A stretch of 35,759 nucleotides of DNA, taken from Halobacteriales archaeon QS_3_64_16. Lineage in GTDB: Archaea > Halobacteriota > Halobacteria > Halobacteriales > Halococcaceae. The stretch's first letter is position 1. Each line of letters opens with the position of its first letter. The position numbers and the translations under genes were made by a program. Where the stretch lies: assembly GCA_003021705.1 (NCBI GenBank), contig PXRJ01000031.1:50473-86231 (forward strand), read 5' to 3'. Shown here in pieces: positions 8,719 to 15,960 of this stretch. Below the pieces are notes generated by a model that did no database searches, had not been told where the DNA came from, and saw only the letters and a program-made list of their open reading frames with translations.

Positions 8719-8726
8719 TTTTTGTA
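8719..8726 (+). promoter_or_regulatory. TATA-like box for the plus-strand pilin-like gene
   Basis: TTTTTGTA is centred about 27 nt before the ATG at 8749. This favours that ATG and a leaderless message over the longer in-frame start at 8677, which would place the promoter inside the gene. Confidence 0.5.
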
Positions 8727-8748
8727 CCGGAGCGAGGCCAAGGGCTCC

Positions 8749-10356
8749 ATGAGCGGTACGTCCGGCGGGGCCGGTAGGGATGGTGGGTCGAGAGGGTTAT
8801 TCGGGGACGTTCGGGCCCAATCGGAGACCATCGGAGTGGTGTTGATCCTCGGGATGGTGGTTCTCGGGATGACCGCGGTGATCGGCTTCGGATCACAGGC
8901 GTTGGACGCCACGGAGGAACGCTCGGAGTTCGCGAACGCCGAGCAGGCGATGGCCCAGTTCGACTCGAAGGCCGCGCAGGTGGCTCTGGGGGGTTCGGCT
9001 GTGCAGTCAACGACGTTCGGGCAGACCGATGGGGGCTACCGAGTGAACGGTAGCAAAGGCTGGCTCCGAGTCGATCATTTCGATCACTCCGGAAACAACA
9101 ACACCGAGGTGATAGCGAATAAGACACTTGGAACAGTCGCCTACAGCAACACCGGGACCGAAATCGCCTACCAAGGCGGTGGTGTTTGGCGGAAGGATCC
9201 GGCCGGCGAGGCGCGCATGATCTCACCGCCGGAGTTCCACTATCGGGATGCGACGCTCACGCTCCCGATCGTCAGCGTGAACGGCACGGATAGTGCCGGT
9301 GGAGCGACGACGGCCGTCGTTGACGGCTCGCAGGACATCCCTCTTTATCCGAACCGCTCGGCGAGTTACGGTTTCGACGGGGACCCGTACGACAACCCGG
9401 TGGACAACGGCACGGTGTCGGTCACAGTACACAGTGAGTACTCCGCCGGATGGGCGGAGTACTTCCGCACCCGCACCGACGGCTGTGTGGTCACCAGCGA
9501 CGACACTACAACACAGGTCAAAAACCGCTGTAACATCGACGACTTGTCCGATTTCGGGATCGATATTCCAAGCCAGGATAATACCGTTTCGGTTTACCTC
9601 CTCACACCCGGGACCCGGGGACCGTTTCCGATGCCCGGCGAGGGCAGTGCGGTCGACGTCCGTGGACTGTCGGGCGGCCACACGCTCAGCGAGTTCAACG
9701 TTACCCTCCGGCCCGACGATACCGACAGTGCCGATTTCGCGAACCTCCAGTGGTCGATGTACGCCGAAAGCGGCGCCAGACAGTTCGAGATCCATCTCCG
9801 TCGCCAGAGCGGTAACGATTGTAGCGACACCAAGGTGGGTGTCACCGTCTACTACTCCGGGGACGGTGGCGAAACGTATCAGGGGTGGTTCGGCAATAGA
9901 TCTTATACGACCGAGTGCTTCGACAGCGACGGTGACGGCGACGACGAGGCCAAGCTCACCGCCGATTTCGTCGATGATAGCGACAGTGACGGCAATACCA
10001 CCGAGACCGACGGCACCGATCCCGAGTTGAATTATACGTCCCTCGCATCGAGCGATCTGCAACACTTCAATCCCTCCGGAGCGGAACTCCTCTCCTCGGC
10101 GACCATCGACGAACACGCGGGCAGCGTGGGCTGGGAATCGGAGACCTACTCCAGTGGGTCGACGGAAGTCATCGACCGATTGCTGCGGCATTACCTCGCG
10201 CTCATGGGCCCAGGAATTGACCTGACCGTAGATGATAAGAACTCCGATACTATCAGCGAAGACGCGTCCTCGGGCGTGATCAGATATCCTATCTCGGGAC
10301 AGTACATCAGCTTCCTGCACGTGACCTACGACGGGATCGACGTCAGGCTCGAATGA
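8749..10356 (+). CDS. Large pilin-like exported protein with class III signal
   Basis: This protein has 535 residues. After a glycine-rich N-tail, the class III-like signal RAQSETIG (22-29) leads into a hydrophobic helix to about residue 48 (VVLILGMVVLGMTAVIGFG), as in archaeal pilins processed by PibD. An amphipathic stretch follows (EERSEFANAEQAMAQFDSKAAQVALG). The rest is a large acidic, beta-rich, Asn-x-Ser/Thr-containing ectodomain with four cysteines that could form disulfides. It also has an Asp-rich stretch, FDSDGDGDDEAKL, resembling calcium-binding loops of EF-hand or thrombospondin type. The ATG at 8749 has a TATA-like box 27 nt upstream. The gene converges on the seven-gene pilus cluster and probably encodes a surface or tip component of the same system. 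It resembles haloarchaeal DUF72xx pilin-like families (DUF7289 is my best recollection); its exact role is unknown. Confidence 0.8.
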   Translation: MSGTSGGAGRDGGSRGLFGDVRAQSETIGVVLILGMVVLGMTAVIGFGSQALDATEERSEFANAEQAMAQFDSKAAQVALGGSAVQSTTFGQTDGGYRVNGSKGWLRVDHFDHSGNNNTEVIANKTLGTVAYSNTGTEIAYQGGGVWRKDPAGEARMISPPEFHYRDATLTLPIVSVNGTDSAGGATTAVVDGSQDIPLYPNRSASYGFDGDPYDNPVDNGTVSVTVHSEYSAGWAEYFRTRTDGCVVTSDDTTTQVKNRCNIDDLSDFGIDIPSQDNTVSVYLLTPGTRGPFPMPGEGSAVDVRGLSGGHTLSEFNVTLRPDDTDSADFANLQWSMYAESGARQFEIHLRRQSGNDCSDTKVGVTVYYSGDGGETYQGWFGNRSYTTECFDSDGDGDDEAKLTADFVDDSDSDGNTTETDGTDPELNYTSLASSDLQHFNPSGAELLSSATIDEHAGSVGWESETYSSGSTEVIDRLLRHYLALMGPGIDLTVDDKNSDTISEDASSGVIRYPISGQYISFLHVTYDGIDVRLE

Positions 10357-10462
10357 CCGGCCAGCCTCTCCGCACGCTGATGTCGGGTTCGTCGAGCCAA
10401 GTCCCCGGACACCACGGTCTGGCTGTCAAGCCCCCGGACCGAATGTAACTGCCCGCGGTCCA

Positions 10463-11245
10463 TCAATTAAACGTCACGTCGATCCCCGTCGCCGTGACGA
10501 TCAGTCGGTCGACTTCGATCTCACAGGCGACGACGCCATCGGGGGTCCCCGCCACCGGACAGTCTTTTTTTAGGGGAGCTGGCACTTCTCCGTCGAAGAA
10601 GTCCCGCCACGCGTTCGCGCGTTCGGGTGTCGTCTCGATCGTGTAGTTCAGCGTGTAGGGACCGTCGGTGAGACTCACGTTCTCGACGGTCGGAGTGGCA
10701 CCCACAGTGCGGACGAGGACCGTTGTCGAACCCCCAACGGCACTACCGTCCCCTGCCGGACGGGTTCCGAGAAAGGGGATCAGTGCGGTCCCGTTGCCGC
10801 TATCGTCGGCGAACACCATCGGTGGGTCCCGTTTCACGATCGCGTTCTCGGGATTGCCGGGATCGGCCCGAATGACTGCCCCACCCTCGTATGCGATTTC
10901 CGTCCTGGTGCCGGCAGAGTAGACGATCGGCCTGAAGCTCGTCTCGTAGACCGGAGTGGGAGAGAGACTAGTGACAGTCACCCTCATCGTCGTCGGCGCA
11001 CCGAAGGCCAACCGAGCATCGTCGAGGCTGATCTCCGTCGCCCGGCTGGGTGCGTTCCCTTGGTAAATATCGTTCACGTTGTCCGCGAGCACGTCGAAGG
11101 CGCGCTCAGCATTGTCGACACGCTCTGCATCCCGGCGCTCTTGCAGTGCCGGGATGCCACTGACGTACACCAGCGCAACCGTCGCCGTGATCATCGAGAA
11201 CACGAGGACGAACCCGAGGACCTCACTGACCCCACGGTTATCCAT
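10463..11245 (-). CDS. Pilin-like protein, last gene of pilus cluster (DUF7289-like)
   Basis: This 260-residue protein has a very short N-tail, MDN, then RGVSEVLG and a hydrophobic helix (about residues 9-29, FVLVFSMITATVALVYVSG), a class III prepilin arrangement with a Glu at the usual position. Next come a helical stretch (DAERVDNAERAFDVLADNV) and a beta-rich ectodomain with segments such as APSRATEISLDDARLAFG. Two or three cysteines sit near the C-terminus (KKDCPVAGTPDGVVACEIEV). Its ATG overlaps the end of the preceding gene by 8 nt, so translation is coupled. It is the promoter-distal member of the cluster. Likely a minor pilin of the fibre made by the PilB/TadC-like pair upstream; which one is not determinable. 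Confidence 0.82.
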   Translation of the reverse strand: MDNRGVSEVLGFVLVFSMITATVALVYVSGIPALQERRDAERVDNAERAFDVLADNVNDIYQGNAPSRATEISLDDARLAFGAPTTMRVTVTSLSPTPVYETSFRPIVYSAGTRTEIAYEGGAVIRADPGNPENAIVKRDPPMVFADDSGNGTALIPFLGTRPAGDGSAVGGSTTVLVRTVGATPTVENVSLTDGPYTLNYTIETTPERANAWRDFFDGEVPAPLKKDCPVAGTPDGVVACEIEVDRLIVTATGIDVTFN

Positions 11246-11762
11246 TACCTACCTCGAGTTCCGGAACGCTATCCCCGTCGGTATCGGTGTGGTTGATGAC
11301 GACGGGGCCACCGCCCAGCGGGGAGTTGTCCTCGGTTCGCACCTCGGCTGCTGAGACGAACCTGACGGTGATCGTCACGTCCGGGTTCGCGCTATCGAGA
11401 ACGATTCCGTATTCGTCGTCGCCGTCCTGGGAGGTAACATCGATCGTATAGCTCGTATCCACGACCTGCGTCGGGAGGGTCCGTCGAACCACTACATCGG
11501 TGACGGTTGCCGATTCCGTACCCGAGGCGTTCAGTTGGTCGGCCGTCACGACGGCGCTTGCGAGCTGTTGGCCGAGTACCTGTAGCTCCGAGCGAACGGC
11601 TTGCTCGCGCTGGGTCTCGACCACGTCGGCGCCGGTGATCAGGAGGGTAGTCATCAATAGCGTCGCGATCGAGAGGTTCAGCGCGTACCCGAGTATCGTC
11701 GAGACGCCCCGGTCCTCACTAGCGAGCCAGTTGAGCCAGCGTATAGCCCTCACGCGACTCAC
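11238..11762 (-). CDS. Minor pilin-like protein (DUF7266-like)
   Basis: With the GTG at 11762 this encodes 174 residues. That GTG overlaps the TGA of the upstream gene (GTGA), the compact junction expected in this cluster; the longer open frame would extend far into the upstream gene and is rejected. The N-tail RAIRWLNWLASED is followed by RGVSTILG (residues 18-25) and a helix of about 20 hydrophobic residues (YALNLSIATLLMTTLLITG), giving a class III signal with Thr in place of the usual Glu. A helical segment (ETQREQAVRSELQVLGQQLASAV) and a beta-rich domain (VSAAEVRTEDNSPLGGGPVV) follow. The layout parallels haloarchaeal DUF7266 proteins as I remember them. Presumably a minor pilin of this system. 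Confidence 0.8.
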   Translation of the reverse strand: MSRVRAIRWLNWLASEDRGVSTILGYALNLSIATLLMTTLLITGADVVETQREQAVRSELQVLGQQLASAVVTADQLNASGTESATVTDVVVRRTLPTQVVDTSYTIDVTSQDGDDEYGIVLDSANPDVTITVRFVSAAEVRTEDNSPLGGGPVVINHTDTDGDSVPELEVGNG

Positions 11763-12772
11763 CCTGCCTCCGTGGGTCTGAGCGTCTCCGGCTCGTGCGG
11801 TTCGACTGTAGCGTTCGTGTCGTACCGTAGCGACGGCGACTGGTAGCTCACGGTGGCTGTCGCATTGTGGATCGCCCACGAGGCGTAGGGATCGGGCTCT
11901 CCGTCGTAATCACCGGGATCGAATAGGAGATCGTCGCGATCCTTCTCGACCGAGAGTTCGTAGACGCCGGAGATCTTAGCTGCGTTTCCGTAGGTGACGT
12001 TGTAGTTCCCACTCGAATCGAAAAAATCGAGTGCTGGACAGTTCTTCGCCGTCTCGTTCGTTCCATTCGTTCTGTTCGTCCCATTCAGTATTGTTCCGGC
12101 GACGATATCTAGCTCGGCTCGCTGACTCTCGACGGAACAGGTCGACCCACTGGGGCCCTCCACGATGATTTCCGAGGGGTCGCTACTGTTGTTTATGAGT
12201 ACATCCTGTCTTCCACTGCTGTTCGTAAATCGTATGCCGAATCGGTTCGTATCGTCTAACCCGCTTCTATTGATGTTCATACGAAACGAAGTGATATTCC
12301 CGGTCTCGTTCGCGAGCGTCCATACTCCTTCACCACTCGTACTGGTGAAATCTCGGCCCGCGTTCTGACCAATCCGCGTTCTCCAGACGACGCTGCTACG
12401 ATTCAGCGTGACATTCACGGTGCGGCCATCGACTGCGGCGAATTTGGCAGTGGATTCGCTCCAGGAGACGATTGAATCGTTGAGCGCGGCCGTATGGTTA
12501 GGTTTCGTTTCTGAGCGGGCGTGACGGTTCACGTGCGCGATAGAACCGGCGACCCCTTCGCGAGCGCTTTCACGGTACTCGATGGCGTCAGTCGCCGGAA
12601 CGTCGTTGTCCCGGGCCGCGAGGTTCTCCGTGTAGATCGTCGAGTTGAGGATCAATGCGAGCGCGACGATCGTCAGGGCTAGTGCGACCCCCATTACGAG
12701 AATGAGCTGGCCGCGATCGCGACCGGGCTCTGATCCCGGAAATCGAGGACTCGAGGGGCCTACATTCGCCAT
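11759..12772 (-). CDS. Exported pilus-cluster protein (DUF7261-like)
   Basis: This 337-residue protein has the sequence DRGQLILVMG (residues 19-28) leading into a hydrophobic helix, VALALTIVALALILNSTIY. The RGQ followed by a long hydrophobic segment fits the class III signal consensus, although it lacks the Glu of major pilins. The ectodomain is rich in N-glycosylation sequons, including a short NGT/NRT/NET run at about 225-235 that is visible in the DNA as a repeated TTCGTTCCATT-like unit. It has a proline-containing C-terminal tail (EPHEPETLRPTEAG). The ATG lies inside the end of the preceding gene (13-nt overlap), and its stop overlaps the next GTG start. Probably a minor pilin or pilus-associated subunit. 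Confidence 0.82.
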   Translation of the reverse strand: MANVGPSSPRFPGSEPGRDRGQLILVMGVALALTIVALALILNSTIYTENLAARDNDVPATDAIEYRESAREGVAGSIAHVNRHARSETKPNHTAALNDSIVSWSESTAKFAAVDGRTVNVTLNRSSVVWRTRIGQNAGRDFTSTSGEGVWTLANETGNITSFRMNINRSGLDDTNRFGIRFTNSSGRQDVLINNSSDPSEIIVEGPSGSTCSVESQRAELDIVAGTILNGTNRTNGTNETAKNCPALDFFDSSGNYNVTYGNAAKISGVYELSVEKDRDDLLFDPGDYDGEPDPYASWAIHNATATVSYQSPSLRYDTNATVEPHEPETLRPTEAG

Positions 12773-13380
12773 ACGACCACCCGAACCTGCACAACGGTGT
12801 AGACGCTACTGTGCTCGAATGCGTCCCCTGAGGCGTAGAAACTCGACGAATCGTTCAGGGTCGATCCCCGTACACCGCTCGTGTTGCGCAGTCGGTCGCT
12901 GTCGTATAGCGTCACGCTCCTGCTTGCCGCCACTGCATTATCGCTCGGCGCACCGCGGTATACGAGCTGTCTCGGCGTCGAGAGTTCGCTCGAGGGAGAG
13001 TTCGTGCCACTTAGGGGCTTGAGGTAGATCAGATAGACGTTGAACGCGACGTTTCTGTCCTCGAACGTGCGGTTCAACAGGTGCCCGAAGGCGTTCGGCG
13101 GTCCACCTTGGGTATAGTACCCTCGCTCGCCGAGGTTAGGGAATTGATCCCCGGTCTCGTTCCAGGCGAGTGTCGCGTTCTTCAGCGAGCCGTTCGCCGC
13201 GGCCGTCGCGAGGACGCCTTCGGCTGTCGATTGCTGCTGGTTCTCGATCTGTTGGCTAGCCGTACTCGCCGACAGCGGCGTCACGGCCGTCGATTGGAGC
13301 GCGAAGACGAGCCCCGAAAGCAGGACGAGCCCGGCGACGATCCCTTCGAGCGCGTGTGCCTGCCCACGACTCCGACCCAT
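12760..13380 (-). CDS. Exported pilus-cluster protein (DUF7288-like)
   Basis: This protein has 206 residues if started at the ATG at 13380, which overlaps the upstream TGA (TGATG). Two in-frame GTG codons directly upstream (13386 and 13383) are alternative starts. The very short N-tail reads MGRSRGQAHALEGI, then the hydrophobic segment VAGLVLLSGLVFALQSTAV (about 15-33): again RGQ before a membrane helix, with Glu shortly after. The ectodomain has several N-x-S/T sequons (NGSLKNATLAWNETG) and ends VYTVVQVRVVVWRM. Its position between DUF7287- and DUF7261-like genes matches the gene order I recall for haloarchaeal pilus clusters. Probably a minor pilin-like component; biochemical role unknown. 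Confidence 0.82.
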   Translation of the reverse strand: MGRSRGQAHALEGIVAGLVLLSGLVFALQSTAVTPLSASTASQQIENQQQSTAEGVLATAAANGSLKNATLAWNETGDQFPNLGERGYYTQGGPPNAFGHLLNRTFEDRNVAFNVYLIYLKPLSGTNSPSSELSTPRQLVYRGAPSDNAVAASRSVTLYDSDRLRNTSGVRGSTLNDSSSFYASGDAFEHSSVYTVVQVRVVVWRM

Positions 13381-13949
13381 CACCACACCCTCACGAGTAA
13401 CGTGGCGTCCCGACTGTCGATCGAGACCGCACGACGGGCGACGACGACCGAGCTACGGTTCTCCGGAAGCGTCGCACCGTCCTGAAGAACGACGTCCGCC
13501 GGATCGCCCTCGTCACAGCTGCCATTGTCGCGTTCGACGATCGTCTCGTTCGTATCGTCCCGACAGAGAACGGCGCTTCCATCCGAATCGGAGAGGTTGC
13601 CTTCTACTGAAACGTTGATCTGGCTCCGATACGGCTTCCCTTCGCCGTATCTCGAAAGTCCGACTCGCTCGGAGACGTTATTACCGCTGAACGAACACTC
13701 GGCCGCGTCGTCGAAAAAGTCTGCCGTACACGTTCCGTTCAATATGTATGGTGTGCCCGGATCGCCGAGCAGTCCTTGCGAGAGCTGATCAGCGACCCGA
13801 TCGGCGACGACGGTCGCTTCCTGATCGCTCGCGCTGAAAGGTTGTATCATTCCAGGAATAAACGTCAGTACGAACGCGAAAACGAGTAGAAACGTACTCA
13901 TGCCGACGGCGAAATCCAAAGTCGTCTGTCCACGTTTTTTCCCACACAT
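13380..13949 (-). CDS. Cysteine-containing exported pilus-cluster protein (DUF7287-like)
   Basis: This 189-residue protein starts MCGKKRGQTTLDFAVG, where RGQ precedes the hydrophobic helix MSTFLLVFAFVLTFIPGM (about 17-34), so it has a class III-like signal with a tail of only seven residues. The ectodomain carries five cysteines (NGTCTADFFDDAAECSF, AVLCRDDTNE, NGSCDEGDP), unusual for a haloarchaeal surface protein and suggestive of disulfides, together with several glycosylation sequons. It begins 1 nt after the stop of the TadC-like gene and its stop overlaps the next start, so it is the first of the small exported proteins of the cluster. The family name is from memory; assignment as a minor pilin is inferred from the signal and the operon. 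Confidence 0.82.
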   Translation of the reverse strand: MCGKKRGQTTLDFAVGMSTFLLVFAFVLTFIPGMIQPFSASDQEATVVADRVADQLSQGLLGDPGTPYILNGTCTADFFDDAAECSFSGNNVSERVGLSRYGEGKPYRSQINVSVEGNLSDSDGSAVLCRDDTNETIVERDNGSCDEGDPADVVLQDGATLPENRSSVVVARRAVSIDSRDATLLVRVW

Positions 13950-13950
13950 C

Positions 13951-15960
13951 TCAGATCACACTGAACACTACCAGAGCGAAGGCCGGCAGCACGACGGCGT
14001 ACTTCACGCCGGCGAGCAGCGACCCTTCGCTCATGTACCCGGAGATCAGCCCCGAGATCACGGCCTGGAGCGTAACGGCATGAAAGAACAACATGCTGAG
14101 CATATCCGTATCGACGCCGCTGCCGAAACCCGCCGCGCCGCCAGCTCCGCTCGAGCCCGAGGACTGCTCGGCGAGGCCGGCCATCGTATCGAGGAAGTTC
14201 ACCTGAAGGATGGCCATCACCCCCAGGAGAGTGAGGTAGGTCATAATGATGATGACGATCTGCATTCGGGCGCGCGAGCGCCGTTCGCGCTCAATGTCGT
14301 CCTGGTTCTCGGAGGTCCGGGCGGCCGTCGAGAGCACGTCGGTGAGCCGACCGGAGGCCTCCTGGGCTTTCGTGATGAGCTTTACCGTCCGGGCGAGGCG
14401 AGGGATATGGTAGGTGTTGTTGAACTCGATCAGGGCCCCGCGCATGCTCGTCCCGTAGTCGACTTTCGCGTGGATCGTCTCGAACTCCTCGGACAGTTTC
14501 CCCGAGGAGGTATCGGCGACGACCGCGAAGGACTCGAGTAGTGTCATCCCGGTGTCGTTCGCGCTCGATAGCTTCCGGAGGCTATCGGACAGATTGCCGA
14601 CGATCTTCCGCCGGGAGCGGACGTTCCACTCGTGGAACACCGCAAGCGGCAGGAACGCCACGTAGAGCGGAACGTAGAGCCAGATCACCGTTGCGCCCAC
14701 GGGGTTATCGATAAAGCCCGACAGCGACAGCGGGGCAGTGCCCGAGAGTACCGCGATACCTATCAGAACCATCGCCGCCGGCACCGAGAGGGAAAGGACG
14801 TAGAGGGGATTGTCCCGAAAGAAGTGATGTGGTCGCTTGAGCAAGCGCAGCGTCTCGTAGGTTCCCTCGCGGTTCTCGATCCGGTCGAAAATTCCATACT
14901 CCCCGACGTAGCCCTCGATGGCGCCGAGATCCGAAATGCCCGTACTCGCCGCGCCGCGCCGATCGCTATTCCCCTCGAGATAGCCACTGCCCGGCTCGTC
15001 ATGTTTGACCGTCGAGACCATCACTAAGAAGGCGACCCCGATCAGCGGAATCATCCCATAGACCGTGCCATACAGCATCGACGTCTTCGCCTGACCCATC
15101 ATTCCCATGATGACGAGGATGATAATCAGAAGCAGCGGGAATAGCGAGAGAGTCATGTACATCTCGCCGAAGAGCTCTAAGGTCTCTAAGGTGAGTTCCT
15201 GCTGTTGTTTCGCCGTCCGGAGGTGTTTTTCTTTCTGATCGTCGAGGAAGCGCTGCATGTCTCCCCCGGAGTCGATGATCGAGAGCATATCGGTCAGAAA
15301 CTGACTCAGCTCGTCGGAGGGGGTCGCGAGCGCCTGGTTGCGGATCGCGCTTCGGTAGTCCGTATCGAAGTACTGGGTCTCTAAGACGATCGACTGGAAC
15401 TCCTTTGCCGTCTCACCATAGGTGTCGTCCGCCCGGGCCATCGCCTCTAAGATCTCTAACTGATTGAGCCCGCCAACCGACAGCGCGTACATAAACGAGA
15501 TCGAATCGGTCAGCAGCATCTCGATCTCGCGTTCCCTGACGTTGGCCCTCTGGTAGGGAATCGCGATGTAGGTCCCGAAGCCGAGCGCGAACCCGAGGAC
15601 TCCGAGCACGACGCCCGAGGAGACGATCAGGAAAGGAATCTTGATCGCCTGGACGATCGATAGCACCTGCTCGGAGGGAAGGACCAAGCCGAAAAACGAG
15701 GGCGTCCCCTCGATGAATGTAGTGACGAGCAGGTAGCCCAGGCCGGTGCCGACGAGCCAGAGCACACCGCCCGAAAGCACGCCGATCGCAAGCGCCCGTG
15801 CGAGATACAGCTCGACGGTCTGGTCCATGCGTGCTTCCGCAAGCTTGCGTTCAACGGTGGCGGCGAAATCCCCATCCGCGTCGAAGACGCGCTGAGAGAG
15901 TTCGTAGAAGGCATCGGCGAGTGGCGTCGGCGCGCTACTCGCCCGGGTGTCGACGCTCAT
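13951..15960 (-). CDS. Type II/IV secretion platform protein, TadC/PilC family (duplicated)
   Basis: This 669-residue inner-membrane platform protein has about nine membrane segments and two copies of the T2SSF-type helical cytoplasmic domain, one before about residue 290 (GGLNQLEILEAMARADDTYGE) and one after about 430 (LRKLSSANDTGMTLLESFAVVAD, ITKAQEASGRLTDVLSTAART). This tandem, fused layout is usual for archaeal PilC/FlaJ-like proteins. It would anchor the pilus, receive pilins from the membrane and couple to the ATPase. Its ATG overlaps the stop of the upstream ATPase gene (ATGA), as in most pilB-pilC pairs. There is no signal peptide. It is distinct from the archaellum FlaJ because no archaellum genes are nearby and the flanking genes are pilin-like. 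Confidence 0.92.
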   Translation of the reverse strand: MSVDTRASSAPTPLADAFYELSQRVFDADGDFAATVERKLAEARMDQTVELYLARALAIGVLSGGVLWLVGTGLGYLLVTTFIEGTPSFFGLVLPSEQVLSIVQAIKIPFLIVSSGVVLGVLGFALGFGTYIAIPYQRANVREREIEMLLTDSISFMYALSVGGLNQLEILEAMARADDTYGETAKEFQSIVLETQYFDTDYRSAIRNQALATPSDELSQFLTDMLSIIDSGGDMQRFLDDQKEKHLRTAKQQQELTLETLELFGEMYMTLSLFPLLLIIILVIMGMMGQAKTSMLYGTVYGMIPLIGVAFLVMVSTVKHDEPGSGYLEGNSDRRGAASTGISDLGAIEGYVGEYGIFDRIENREGTYETLRLLKRPHHFFRDNPLYVLSLSVPAAMVLIGIAVLSGTAPLSLSGFIDNPVGATVIWLYVPLYVAFLPLAVFHEWNVRSRRKIVGNLSDSLRKLSSANDTGMTLLESFAVVADTSSGKLSEEFETIHAKVDYGTSMRGALIEFNNTYHIPRLARTVKLITKAQEASGRLTDVLSTAARTSENQDDIERERRSRARMQIVIIIMTYLTLLGVMAILQVNFLDTMAGLAEQSSGSSGAGGAAGFGSGVDTDMLSMLFFHAVTLQAVISGLISGYMSEGSLLAGVKYAVVLPAFALVVFSVI

